Origin: Niabella insulamsoli
GTDB lineage: Bacteria > Bacteroidota > Bacteroidia > Chitinophagales > Chitinophagaceae
Assembly: GCF_039652435.2 (NCBI RefSeq)
Contig: NZ_CP190246.1
Location: forward strand, 3,348,001-3,412,000
Direction: 5' to 3'
Length of the DNA: 64,000 bases
Part shown: positions 17,121 to 25,787 of the stretch, one piece after another
Layout of the letters: each line of letters begins with the position of its first letter
How positions within the stretch are numbered: position 1 is the stretch's first letter
Position numbers and translations under genes: made by a program
Notes under the pieces: model-generated
Databases searched by the model: none
What the model was told of the DNA's origin: nothing
The model's input: only the letters and a program-made list of their open reading frames with translations

Positions 17121-17873
17121 CTATGAAGCCCTAAGCAATTTGGGAAGATATTTTAAGGCTTTGACGTCTCTTTCCTTAAAATAAGCCTCCGCATTCTTAG
17201 GCAACCAATGATTATCGATAAATCGAATAAATATTGGCAGCAACTCTATCGGATATTGCCTGGCATCAACTTCAACTCCGTTCTGAAAAGTGTGTTTATA
17301 ATATTTGTAGTCTTTGCAAACAGCTGGGTAGTGACTGTCTAAAAAATTGGCAAAGCATTTTCCCACGCTAACATCCGGGCGCAACTCTGTACCTGTAAGC
17401 GATTTGTCAGGAATTACATACCCCTCCTTTTCGAATCGCATATACAGTCTTGCGTATAATTCGGTAATAACTGAAAAGTAACCGGTGTCAAGCTTATGCC
17501 AATTATCATTATACCGAACAATAAAATTCGGCATCGCTCCACCTGCCATGTAAGCTCCCGACTTTCGAATTGCTGGAATAACCTCTTTTGTAACCCATTT
17601 TCGAAACTGTTGAGCTGAAGGTTTTCTACTTTTGAATATTAAAGCATATAAACCGCTCTCGTTCACTAAATTAACAGTTCTCTTTTGACCTAACCTATGT
17701 ATTACATAGGGTAGCTTTTCATCATCATCCAGGGTGCTCAAGGCTTGTGTAACATTCTGAATTTCCAACACCTTACACAAATCCGACGCGAGAAACCATA
17801 TCTCCCCCTCAATTTCCACGGTTGTTAACTGATTTAGACCATCTCGGTCATACTTGAAGATTGCTAATTGCAT
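17121..17873 (-). CDS. BRO-N domain antirepressor-like protein
   Basis: Residues of about 1-110 match the BRO N-terminal (Bro-N) domain: an IEGEIWFLASDLCKVLEI segment, then LDDDEK, NESGLYALIFKSRKP and FRKWVTKEVIPAIRKSGAY. Such proteins bind DNA and often act as phage antirepressors. The C-terminal 130 residues are a different helical domain that I cannot name. A strong Shine-Dalgarno sequence (GGAGGA, 17882-17877) precedes the ATG, and a good terminator follows, so this looks like a single-gene transcription unit at the left end of the minus-strand block. Its target is not visible. Confidence 0.88.
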   Translation of the reverse strand: MQLAIFKYDRDGLNQLTTVEIEGEIWFLASDLCKVLEIQNVTQALSTLDDDEKLPYVIHRLGQKRTVNLVNESGLYALIFKSRKPSAQQFRKWVTKEVIPAIRKSGAYMAGGAMPNFIVRYNDNWHKLDTGYFSVITELYARLYMRFEKEGYVIPDKSLTGTELRPDVSVGKCFANFLDSHYPAVCKDYKYYKHTFQNGVEVDARQYPIELLPIFIRFIDNHWLPKNAEAYFKERDVKALKYLPKLLRAS

Positions 17874-17941
17874 TTTTCCTCCTTTTTTTTACATTAAAAA
17901 AAATAGGAGCATAAAATCCGCGGTTGCGGCAATAAAATTTA

Positions 17942-18048
17942 TTTGGCTGATTAGTTGAATCGTTTAATATTTGCACCGACGAAAAGAACGAACAATTCAA
18001 TTAAATCAAAAAAAATTTTTACCTCTCCTTGCCGGGAGAGGTTTTTTT
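17942..18048 (+). ncRNA. Candidate small RNA unit: promoter plus terminator without ORF
   Basis: In the 314-nt gap between the BRO-N and amidase genes, TTTG (17942-17945), a 20-nt spacer and AATATTTG (17966-17973) resemble a promoter. About 50 nt further on, the stem ACCTCTCC/GGAGAGGT (18021-18042) is followed by a T run. No open reading frame lies between them. The hairpin also has an A run before it, so it could work in both directions. A roughly 70-nt transcript is inferred, not shown. Confidence 0.35.
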
Positions 18049-18134
18049 ATGTCCTAGGTGCAAGGTAGAGTTTTTGCATTTATATGGTTGCAAAAGTTTT
18101 TCACCTGTGGATAACTTAAAATTTTTTTTATTCC

Positions 18135-18163
18135 AAAAAAGCCCTGATAATAATACCAGGGCT
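18135..18163 (-). terminator. Terminator at the end of the late operon
   Basis: On the minus strand AGCCCTGG and CAGGGCT form a stem (18163-18157 with 18146-18140), followed by a run of Ts to 18135. It lies 25 nt past the amidase stop codon, the last gene of the long minus-strand unit. Confidence 0.82.
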
Positions 18164-18187
18164 GTCTCTATTTTGCTTGCCATAAGA

Positions 18188-18742
18188 TTATGGGATAATG
18201 TTTTCGTATTTCACTATAATTTCAGCATGGCGTCGGGCCAAAATATCTTTATTAGCAAAATACCGATCCAAATCGCTCCTGTTGGATATAAACCCAAGCT
18301 CCAACAAACAGATAATTCCATCTTCGCGCATCAACCCCAACCGGCCGCGATGGCTCTGCCCTTCATCGATAACACCTCTGTTGCGAATTCCTAAAACGGC
18401 CGCAGTTGTATCGGTCAATTCCTTTGCAAATGCTTTATCCAACCTATCTGCCGCAGCCTCGATCAATCCCGTTGTTCCGGTAGCGGCCGAGTTCGTCGCA
18501 GCATCGAAGTGATATTCTATCACCACCGATCCCGAACCGGTGCGAATGCGTTGTAAATACATGGCCAGCGTTTCCTCATCCGAATCTGTGATGTAGGGAA
18601 CGCGCAGAGCGTCCAGCTCCTTACACACCAAGTTGCGAAATTCAATTGCCAAATCACCTTCTTTGTATCCGTTAGCTACAGCGCCGGGATCGCGCTTTAC
18701 TTTTTTGCTCTTGCTGTTATGACCGGCTGAAATAAATATCAT
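18188..18742 (-). CDS. N-acetylmuramoyl-L-alanine amidase (endolysin, Amidase_3 type)
   Basis: This zinc amidase cleaves the bond between MurNAc and the L-alanine of the peptide stem and probably serves as the phage endolysin. The 184 residues are a single catalytic domain: zinc ligands His8 (in SAGHN), Glu28 (in GYKEGD) and His78 (in EYHFDA), and catalytic Glu148 (in LLELGFISN). There is no signal peptide, so release would need a holin. It is the last gene of the late operon, next to small membrane proteins that could be holin and spanin. Confidence 0.93.
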   Translation of the reverse strand: MIFISAGHNSKSKKVKRDPGAVANGYKEGDLAIEFRNLVCKELDALRVPYITDSDEETLAMYLQRIRTGSGSVVIEYHFDAATNSAATGTTGLIEAAADRLDKAFAKELTDTTAAVLGIRNRGVIDEGQSHRGRLGLMREDGIICLLELGFISNRSDLDRYFANKDILARRHAEIIVKYENIIP

Positions 18743-18753
18743 GTTGCTAAAAT

Positions 18754-19785
18754 TTAATTGTATTGACCTGAGACAAACATCCAGTTCCTACCCTTCACGT
18801 CGGTTACTTTCACGCACGCTTTAACGCCACGTGTGGATGCGATACTGTTTTCTGTGCTGATTAATTTCTGATTACCAAGCCCCGAAACCATCTGCCACCA
18901 TTGCACTTCAACCTTGCTTTTGTCCTCGGGGAACTCGCCGTTGTATTTATAACCGACCGTCAATCTTCCACCGCTGTTGATGATTTTTATATCGCTGGCA
19001 TAAGGCAGCGCCGGCATAGATCCGATATCATACGTTACCGATATAGTTTTAAAATACTGTTCCCGTTCTGTATCGGTCATACCGCGCTCGATATACATTG
19101 TAGCAAGCCAGTTGAAATCTGTTGAATTAGTCTCTATTCCCACGCCGTACCCTAATCGACGGCTAATATCAGAAGTGGCAACTTTTCCAACATTCTTTCC
19201 ATTCAGCCAAATCGTAATGCCGTCTGCTTCATATCTTGCATGGATAAACGACAATTCGAAGTAATTAGGAAATGCTTTTGCTTTTAAATAAGCATTGCTG
19301 TTTCCTGCTCTTATATTGTCGCTCGAGAAGCCTAAGTAATAATTGCCCCAGCCGCTCGAAATAGCCTCATAGTCGGTGCCTGGCATTTTTCTAAATACAA
19401 TTGTTTGTTCTTCCGGGAATGAGAAAGGATTGCTATTCAACCGAGTGAGTGTTTTAAAATTGGCATTCGGCTGATTCGTAAAAATTAATTCACCGTTTAA
19501 TAAATAGGGCCGGGCGATTGTGGGCTTTTCTAAACCTACGTATAGCATATGCCGATCACCTTTTTCGGGGTTTATTCCAATGGATACGCCTTCAACTTCA
19601 ACTACTCCGGAGGCTTTATAATAAGCGTCTACAAAGTCCAAAACATGATCAACTTGCGGTTGAGGATCTTCCGGCTCTGGTTCCGGATTTTCGGGCTCAA
19701 CAACAGGATCTTTCACCTCGTACCTGGAAAGAAATAACCCAATATCTTCCCCTGTAATTTTTGATGTATCGATTGTAATTTTCAT
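18754..19785 (-). CDS. LamG-like phage surface/tail protein
   Basis: The 343-residue protein begins with about 25 residues of head, then an acidic Pro/Glu-rich linker at about residues 28-45. A beta-rich domain of about 200 residues follows with the pattern of concanavalin-like (LamG) folds, including the segment ITIWLNGKNVGK near residue 195. The C-terminal 90 residues look like an Ig-type domain. This suggests carbohydrate or host-surface binding by the tail tip or fibre. The position between lysis genes and amidase is at the end of the structural unit. The exact role is inferred. Confidence 0.7.
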   Translation of the reverse strand: MKITIDTSKITGEDIGLFLSRYEVKDPVVEPENPEPEPEDPQPQVDHVLDFVDAYYKASGVVEVEGVSIGINPEKGDRHMLYVGLEKPTIARPYLLNGELIFTNQPNANFKTLTRLNSNPFSFPEEQTIVFRKMPGTDYEAISSGWGNYYLGFSSDNIRAGNSNAYLKAKAFPNYFELSFIHARYEADGITIWLNGKNVGKVATSDISRRLGYGVGIETNSTDFNWLATMYIERGMTDTEREQYFKTISVTYDIGSMPALPYASDIKIINSGGRLTVGYKYNGEFPEDKSKVEVQWWQMVSGLGNQKLISTENSIASTRGVKACVKVTDVKGRNWMFVSGQYN

Positions 19786-19787
19786 GA

Positions 19788-20399
19788 TTAAAATTTTATG
19801 TAAATGCCACCTTCGTAACCCGTCCTGTCTGTACTCAGGTCTTTTATATATTTGGCGCCGATACCAATATTCTTTATGTATATGCCGGCGCCAGCAGCGG
19901 CTTGATTAAATGTGTTGTAGGATCCCGTAATGAATGGCGTAAATGTTCGTTTTCGCTCTATGGTGATTTCCTTTTGGATCGGTGTAAATGAGTAGTCAAT
20001 TCTCTGTAGCTTGTTGTATTGTACGTTGGACCTTACAGATAATTTCCCGTTACTGTTGTCGAATAACGTATTGTCGTACTGGTTTAATGTGATGTATTCC
20101 GAAATAATTTTACTGGTATCAACTTTCTGGATAACTTGATAAGGTATCGAATCTATAATTGTTTCACCGGGCTGGCCTTTCATCCAAACAGTATCGTTTT
20201 TAGTTGGATAAACAGGATCCGCCGGAATTTCAGATTTTATAGGTTTGGGTGCGATGAGCGAATCTTCTACCGTATTCCCTTTAACATATACAATCTTTTT
20301 AATTACATCGCTATTCGCCCGGCCCATAAAAAAGCCGATCACCCAACATAAGAGGCAGGCAATCAGCCATGGCCAGTGTTTTATAAGTAAAGTTTTCAT
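19788..20399 (-). CDS. Inner-membrane-anchored protein with beta-strand C-terminus; spanin candidate (DUF6808-like)
   Basis: There is an N-terminal transmembrane helix (about residues 9-27) with few positive charges before it. A roughly 100-residue polar periplasmic part follows. The C-terminal segment of about 50 residues has alternating beta-strand patterns and ends in Ile-Lys-Phe, like the last strands of outer-membrane barrels. Similar small proteins in Bacteroidota phages are called DUF6808. Position beside holin-like and amidase genes suggests a lysis function linking the two membranes. This is inference; no test of spanin function exists in the sequence. Confidence 0.6.
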   Translation of the reverse strand: MKTLLIKHWPWLIACLLCWVIGFFMGRANSDVIKKIVYVKGNTVEDSLIAPKPIKSEIPADPVYPTKNDTVWMKGQPGETIIDSIPYQVIQKVDTSKIISEYITLNQYDNTLFDNSNGKLSVRSNVQYNKLQRIDYSFTPIQKEITIERKRTFTPFITGSYNTFNQAAAGAGIYIKNIGIGAKYIKDLSTDRTGYEGGIYIKF

Positions 20400-20824
20400 T
20401 AGAAAATATTTTTGAATAATCTTTTGATCCAGCTTTCTTTCTTTTCCGCCGCTTCTACATGCGGTGGGTCAATCTGTCCCGGAGGTTTCAGCTCACTTGG
20501 GTCATCGAGAATTATGTATTCGACAACCGTGTCTCTTACAACCTGTTCTTTATACTCCTGCTTCAATCGATTTGTATAGGCAATCAAACGTCTACTCAAA
20601 CTTCGAAATGTTAACCAGCTTTGCTTTACCTGCTCAACATCTTGCTTTTTTGTTGCAAGGGTTGCGCTGTCGTTAATTTCCTTTAACCGGTAAACAGCGT
20701 AGATTTCGGGCTGATCAGCTACCTGCTGCGTTGGTGGTTTTATAGTGTCTCGCTTCTGACTGTCTGTGTTGTGAGCGAATCCAAACAGCAACAAACCCAT
20801 CAATGTTAATGCTGCGTATTTCAT
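20399..20824 (-). CDS. Small exported/anchored protein in lysis cassette (141 aa)
   Basis: The N-terminus has a short hydrophobic signal or anchor (residues 3-17, no lipobox Cys). It is followed by a charged helical region and a Pro-rich stretch, ending with a basic hydrophobic tail (WIKRLFKNIF). It overlaps the next gene by 1 nt and the previous by 4 nt, so it is translationally coupled to two membrane-protein genes. A role in lysis is likely from position only; it could be one part of a two-component spanin. Confidence 0.6.
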   Translation of the reverse strand: MKYAALTLMGLLLFGFAHNTDSQKRDTIKPPTQQVADQPEIYAVYRLKEINDSATLATKKQDVEQVKQSWLTFRSLSRRLIAYTNRLKQEYKEQVVRDTVVEYIILDDPSELKPPGQIDPPHVEAAEKKESWIKRLFKNIF

Positions 20825-21219
20825 TTGATAGTTTTTTTTATTACATTTTCATAACCCTTTCTTATAAACCTTTCCTCCTGAAGCAATGAATCTTTAATTC
20901 TCAAAAGGTCAATAAAGCGAAACGCTTCTTTGTTAAATACCTGTCGTTCTTTCGTAAGCACATTTTCTATGCTGTCAGCTCGGGCACGGGCCGAAAGCAA
21001 TTCTGTTGTCTTCAAGGCGTATTCTTTTGGAGAAACATAATCCCGTTTTATCTCCCGAACGAGCTTACCGTATGCAATTCCCAGATAAACCACGGCTACA
21101 ATCGCAGCCGTCCTGATCACCGATCCTAAATCACCGATGATATAATCCAACGCATGCGCGAATTTGGCCCACACAGGTTTAGCGTTATCACTTCCCAGTA
21201 TTTCTGTTATCCAGCCCAT
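20821..21219 (-). CDS. Single-span membrane protein, holin candidate
   Basis: The 132-residue protein has one clear transmembrane helix (about residues 36-55), preceded by an amphipathic N-terminus and followed by a long charged helix that may form a coiled coil. Size and position, two genes before the spanin candidate and close to the amidase, fit a phage holin or a holin-associated protein. No holin family is recognised directly. Confidence 0.5.
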   Translation of the reverse strand: MGWITEILGSDNAKPVWAKFAHALDYIIGDLGSVIRTAAIVAVVYLGIAYGKLVREIKRDYVSPKEYALKTTELLSARARADSIENVLTKERQVFNKEAFRFIDLLRIKDSLLQEERFIRKGYENVIKKTIK

Positions 21220-23699
21220 TATATATTCAAATAAGGTTCAAGAAGCCTTTTTAAGATTTCTATTCCATAATCATTCAAGTGAGCACTGTCTTTTAAGAAT
21301 GTATTACCATCTGTTCCAGAACCTGCAATTGCAGCGGTATATATATTGGTTACGCCATCTAATGAGGCTTTTCTATAGGCTATTTCTGTAAATCGATGAA
21401 AAAAGTTCAATAAAGGAATGTTCATTTCCTTTGCTTTGTTAACCAAAGCTCCAATGTAATCATCTACCGTAATATTATGACCATTATACGTGGTGTATCC
21501 CCATCTACCTGTTGAAGCCTCAACGATACCCATTACGGCACCGCCCCAAGCGATGAAAGGAACTACCGGGCAAGCATTAACGGTTTCGATGTCATTCAGG
21601 TAGCTTTCCAAGTGCCCAGCTATTACATAAGGCTCGACACCTGCAGGCTCGGTACCGCTACCACTCTGAACACCTTCGTTAATTATGGGAACTTCCATCA
21701 AGATCAAATCGGGATTAAACGCGTCTACCTGCCAAGCCTTGTTTAGCGAAAGACCGTAAAGTGCTTGTGACCCGATTGACGCAGCGATATAATTAAACAT
21801 AAACTCATGAGGGCTGAATTCAATACCCCAATATGCAAACCTGCCGGCGCCGCTGTTTTGTATCGTAATAGTTTTTGCCGTCAGATCAGTAAGGGAGCGC
21901 ATGTGTATGCGTTTTTGATATTGACTTTTCCTGAAAGTTCCGTTTATTAGAGCGCTACTTTCCTGTGCAGAAAAAGTGTACCCGTTAGCCTCCACCCATG
22001 TACCTGACTCGTTTTTTACCTGTACCCTACCGTTGCCTCCGGCTATAGAAATTGATGTAGTTGCCGCCCATTTGTAATCGGTGTGGAGGATAGCATTACA
22101 ACGCCTCATTCCAGCCGGATACGAAAATGAAACGCCAGCATTAGTTCCACCATCTATTACTTTAGTCGTAGGTAGAATAAAAGCTGGGCCATGGACTCCC
22201 CATGCGCCAGAAACTTCTCCATCCTGTCTCAATACCTGGGATGTTCCACCGCCTAATACTTCAGTGAAGAGACCCGGCACATCAAATCGGTTGTACTGCT
22301 GCTCGCGCCACCTTAGTTTTTTCTCTAAAAAAGCGTTAAGGTTATCTTCCGTCATGAATGGTGGCCTGTACATTGCATCGGTCAAAGGTGTATTCCAACC
22401 CAGATCCGTTACGATAGAATCGCCGACCATACATACTGTCACATCTTCGTTCCTAGCCCAATACTTTGCAATAAAGTCGGACAAATAATCAGTGATCTTT
22501 GAGGCCTCATAGCTTCTATGAGGCAATAGATCTTTTAATTCCAAAGTGGCCCAACGGGAAAATTCTGGCGCCTCTGTATCCTCAATGACAGCCTGAAAAG
22601 CTGGTAGTGTAGCTGTAAATCCTGATGCCGATGATATGGTTCCCACTACTGTTGCGTTTTGTCGCGGAAAGTATTGTGCCGTATCAAACGCTTCAGCAAA
22701 CAAATAAACATTCTGCCCTGTACCCCTTGTGTTAAAGTCGGGGTCCAAAAATTCTGTAGCAGAAGAAGACAAGTAAACTACCTTGTTTCCTAAGCTAATA
22801 TTCGCTCCGCCTTGCAAGATGCGATAGCCTCCTTTAGCATCGAATATTAGGCCGTTTGAAAAATTTATTGTGATGGGATTACCCCCTTCAATTAATAGAT
22901 CCTTAAGTGAAATCCCAGGTGTTGGCTTAGCTGCAGGCTTAGCGACAAGTTGTAATGTGTACCTATCAATTGTTCTATTGTAGTGTAGATATACCGCACT
23001 ATTATCATTATACTGCGATTCGGAAATGGAAGGAGAAATGTTTGTTCCTTCAGGACTGATAATTTGAGACTCAAAAGCACCGTAGCTATTCTTAAGATTG
23101 GAAAATACCAACGGAAATCCTTCAGATCCATTTCTAACCACCTGATATGATCGATTACCATTCGGGGTAGTCATCACGCTGTTGGTGAATAGAGGACGTG
23201 GCGCACCTTGTATTTTTTCGATTGGAACTTTAGTCCACGTGGCACTGCTATACTTGTATCTAAACTCTACTCTATCATAATCACTACTTGGGCCCACCTC
23301 ATAGGTCTCGACTGTAATAGACGGCGCCGATATTCCATTAGCAAGTAGCAAATTACTATATGTGCCAGCCTCTTTAGCAACTAACGTGATGTCACTACCA
23401 GGAGGACTCATTATATTGGTTGTGTACCAATCTGATGATAAAATGAAATTAACATCCAGCTTGCCGCCATTTCTAACTATACCGGTTAGGTCTAATGATG
23501 AATTTCCAGTAATTACATAATATCCAACTCCCGCCTCAAATCCTGTAATTTGATTAATTGGACGGCCGGGCACATAAGAATAAAGAGACCCAAATACTTT
23601 GTAAATAGCACGAGTGTTAGCAGAAGTAATACCCGCCTCAGCAAATGATATAGTAAAGTCGCTTACTACAGAGTAAGCGCTGTTAGCAGCTAAAATCAT
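21219..23699 (-). CDS. Tail fibre-like protein with SGNH/GDSL hydrolase domain
   Basis: The 826-residue protein has an N-terminal half of beta-rich, Ig-like segments (to about residue 390). A C-terminal SGNH-hydrolase-like domain follows, with the block I Ser in VCMVGDSIV (about residue 425) and the catalytic pair Asp/His in DSAHLNDYG near the C-terminus. Such domains remove acetyl or acyl groups from surface glycans, so this is a candidate receptor-processing fibre or tail spike. An ATG at 23699 is chosen; a TTG six bases upstream is possible. A terminator lies just upstream, so it may have a separate promoter or rely on readthrough. Confidence 0.8.
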   Translation of the reverse strand: MILAANSAYSVVSDFTISFAEAGITSANTRAIYKVFGSLYSYVPGRPINQITGFEAGVGYYVITGNSSLDLTGIVRNGGKLDVNFILSSDWYTTNIMSPPGSDITLVAKEAGTYSNLLLANGISAPSITVETYEVGPSSDYDRVEFRYKYSSATWTKVPIEKIQGAPRPLFTNSVMTTPNGNRSYQVVRNGSEGFPLVFSNLKNSYGAFESQIISPEGTNISPSISESQYNDNSAVYLHYNRTIDRYTLQLVAKPAAKPTPGISLKDLLIEGGNPITINFSNGLIFDAKGGYRILQGGANISLGNKVVYLSSSATEFLDPDFNTRGTGQNVYLFAEAFDTAQYFPRQNATVVGTISSASGFTATLPAFQAVIEDTEAPEFSRWATLELKDLLPHRSYEASKITDYLSDFIAKYWARNEDVTVCMVGDSIVTDLGWNTPLTDAMYRPPFMTEDNLNAFLEKKLRWREQQYNRFDVPGLFTEVLGGGTSQVLRQDGEVSGAWGVHGPAFILPTTKVIDGGTNAGVSFSYPAGMRRCNAILHTDYKWAATTSISIAGGNGRVQVKNESGTWVEANGYTFSAQESSALINGTFRKSQYQKRIHMRSLTDLTAKTITIQNSGAGRFAYWGIEFSPHEFMFNYIAASIGSQALYGLSLNKAWQVDAFNPDLILMEVPIINEGVQSGSGTEPAGVEPYVIAGHLESYLNDIETVNACPVVPFIAWGGAVMGIVEASTGRWGYTTYNGHNITVDDYIGALVNKAKEMNIPLLNFFHRFTEIAYRKASLDGVTNIYTAAIAGSGTDGNTFLKDSAHLNDYGIEILKRLLEPYLNI

Positions 23700-23713
23700 C
23701 TCCAACTTAATTT

Positions 23714-23738
23714 AAAAAGGGCTACCGGAGTAGCCCTT
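23714..23738 (-). terminator. Intrinsic terminator inside the late operon
   Basis: On the minus strand AAGGGCTAC (23738-23730) and GTAGCCCTT (23725-23717) form a perfect 9-bp stem with a 4-nt loop, followed by a T run. It lies 4 nt after the major tail protein gene and 15 nt before the SGNH gene. It may limit transcription of the distal genes relative to the abundant capsid and tail proteins. Confidence 0.8.
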
Positions 23739-23742
23739 ATCA

Positions 23743-24603
23743 TTAGAAGTTTACATTTCCGTTTGTGAATACTCCGACATGGCTAACGCCTTCTTTATCG
23801 ATGTATCGGAACGGCCGACCGATGTAGTCAGATGGGAAGGATACTGTCAATTCCTGTGTAACACCTACATAAACAGCCATTGTTACAGCTGTGCCAGTAG
23901 TACCAGTTAAAGAATTGAATTGAAACTCTACATCCTCATCAATTTCGGCTACCGTAGCGGTAACAGACGCTCCAGTGTCTTCTGTATCTGCCGAAAATTC
24001 AAGAATTGTGTTATAAACAACCGGAGTAGTTGTTGGGGTGTATTTGATCGCCGGCTTAATTGTTTCAACCGGGTAAAACTGAGGCAAGTTTTCACTGATC
24101 ACAGTAGCTTGAAAATTCCAAACTATTTGAGCATTTAGATCATCTTCTACCGGATTGCTGGCATAAGCCGTGCAAGCCTTATCAAAAATGTGAATCAATG
24201 TGCTCGTTACATAGAACGGAACAAGATCTGTTCTGTTAGCGAGATCATTGTAAAAATTGTAATTCAGTTTATAGTCCGGATCATTAACGCTAAGAACCTG
24301 TGTGCGAGGTCCATTGCTAGAGGGTCGATCTCCAAATCCCTGAAGCTCCGCAGGAGTTCCGGGATCGAAGGATCCGCTAGTTTCTGGAAGAACGATTATA
24401 TCTCCAGCAGCAATGCCGGTTTCCCAGGCAGTCAGCCATGTGGATAGGTTTACAGCAGCTGCTATGATCGTAGAAAGATATCCTTCTTTTATGAACCCAG
24501 ACTGCCGAACGCGGCCGAACTCTGGTTCCCTTCCTCCAGGGCAAGGCGCATGAACGTGTGCAAATTCACTTCCAGCGCAATCAAGATTATTGTAGTAAGG
24601 CAT
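23743..24603 (-). CDS. Putative major tail (tube) protein
   Basis: The 286-residue soluble protein lies directly after the connector genes and ends at a strong terminator, as expected for an abundant virion protein. The C-terminal 90 residues look like an Ig-like beta domain (FSADTEDTGASVTATVAE and on). The N-terminus contains several Cys/Pro/Gly-rich turns. No tail-tube family can be named with certainty; the assignment rests on size, position and beta content. Confidence 0.55.
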   Translation of the reverse strand: MPYYNNLDCAGSEFAHVHAPCPGGREPEFGRVRQSGFIKEGYLSTIIAAAVNLSTWLTAWETGIAAGDIIVLPETSGSFDPGTPAELQGFGDRPSSNGPRTQVLSVNDPDYKLNYNFYNDLANRTDLVPFYVTSTLIHIFDKACTAYASNPVEDDLNAQIVWNFQATVISENLPQFYPVETIKPAIKYTPTTTPVVYNTILEFSADTEDTGASVTATVAEIDEDVEFQFNSLTGTTGTAVTMAVYVGVTQELTVSFPSDYIGRPFRYIDKEGVSHVGVFTNGNVNF

Positions 24604-24618
24604 TGTAAAAATTTTTGA

Positions 24619-25206
24619 TTAGTTACACAAACACGCGTCTACGCATGCGGTGCTAAATATTGTTTCAATTCTGTATCTTATTTGCAGCAATTCAATATTT
24701 TGATTTAGAAAATATGTTGCTCCCGGAAACTCTTGCCGAAAAAGGGAAACCGAATCGAAGTTGGAGCCGGTCACGCTAATCGTGCATTTTGTGAGACCCA
24801 AATTATTTTTAAGCTGTGGGCTCAGCTGTTGAGGAAATCCAAAAACAAGAAGCGGCTCAATAATATATTTTGAAACACCAGTAATTTTTGAATTGTTGTA
24901 AACCATCAATTGTACGTCTGTTGTGCTTTTGTAACTCGATTCGTCTCCGAACGATTGCCTTTCAACGCTGTACGATTTTGATAAGATTTTGTGATAAATT
25001 TTTAAAGCATGCTTATCGTCCGCCGTAAGTATTGTAATTTTCCCAGCCTCAACTACCGCTGGTAGAAAAGCGACATTGTCGTCTTCCTTGTGTGCGATCG
25101 TCGTGCAGAGTCCATACAATTTCAGCGGCTGCAGCTTACTTTTATTCAAAGAACCAGCCTTTAAAGTCTCATTAATATGATTTGTTATTTGAGGACTGAA
25201 AGGCAT
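24619..25206 (-). CDS. Head-tail connector / tail terminator-like protein (195 aa)
   Basis: I do not recognise a family. It is a soluble alpha/beta protein lying between the tail-completion-like gene and the putative major tail protein gene, where neck and tail-terminator genes are usual. The C-terminus is Cys-rich (STACVDACLCN). The gaps to its neighbours are only 2 and 15 nt. Confidence 0.55.
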   Translation of the reverse strand: MPFSPQITNHINETLKAGSLNKSKLQPLKLYGLCTTIAHKEDDNVAFLPAVVEAGKITILTADDKHALKIYHKILSKSYSVERQSFGDESSYKSTTDVQLMVYNNSKITGVSKYIIEPLLVFGFPQQLSPQLKNNLGLTKCTISVTGSNFDSVSLFRQEFPGATYFLNQNIELLQIRYRIETIFSTACVDACLCN

Positions 25207-25208
25207 AA

Positions 25209-25787
25209 TTATTTTAAGTTTTCTTCTATGTAATTTTCGGCCACGGTTATTACCAATTCAACCTCTCCTTGCGAAAGAGCAGAAAGAATCTTTTTCTTAT
25301 ATCGCTCTTCATTCCAGAGGGCCTTTTTCAAATTAAATGGATTATTATATCCGATGCCGTATCCGTCCGATGTTGCCATAACACTCATGTCATTTTCCAT
25401 CTGAGAAGTGAGAGATAGAATTACTTTTGTATCTGAACCTCTGCGATAATTCGGCCGCGCTAGATTCGCTTTTTGCGTTTTAACATCGTAAGTGGCATTT
25501 TGTCCTTTGGTAAAATAGCCTGCGTTCTTAACCTTGCCTTTATTTTTTCCTCTAATTACTCGATCAGAGTTGGCGTAATCCCCAGTTCTGACTTTCATAT
25601 ATGCTGAGGAATATGTTCCAATTTGAGAATCTGTACTATCCTTGCCTTCAACGTGTACTCTTTTTCTCATCTCCGGGAGAACGGAAAGGGCTACTGTACG
25701 AAGTAGTCCGTCCGGGTTTTTAAGTCCCTCAATTTTAGATTGAAGGCCGATAATTACTTCACCCATATTACTTGTAACGTCGATCAT
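25209..25787 (-). CDS. Tail completion / virion morphogenesis-like protein (192 aa)
   Basis: The ATG at 25787 overlaps the stop codon of the previous gene (ATGA), so it is preferred over the longer frame that begins at 25805. The protein has an N-terminal helix, a basic middle with SSAYMKVRTGDYAN, and a loop region followed by a segment of the type LTSQMENDMSV. This resembles tail-completion proteins of the HK97 gp10/Mu gpG type. Function is inferred from position and general pattern. Confidence 0.6.
   Translation of the reverse strand: MIDVTSNMGEVIIGLQSKIEGLKNPDGLLRTVALSVLPEMRKRVHVEGKDSTDSQIGTYSSAYMKVRTGDYANSDRVIRGKNKGKVKNAGYFTKGQNATYDVKTQKANLARPNYRRGSDTKVILSLTSQMENDMSVMATSDGYGIGYNNPFNLKKALWNEERYKKKILSALSQGEVELVITVAENYIEENLK

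Noticed and set aside
18029..18512. Plus-strand frames opposite the amidase gene
   Set aside because: They overlap a gene with intact catalytic motifs and show no protein-like pattern.
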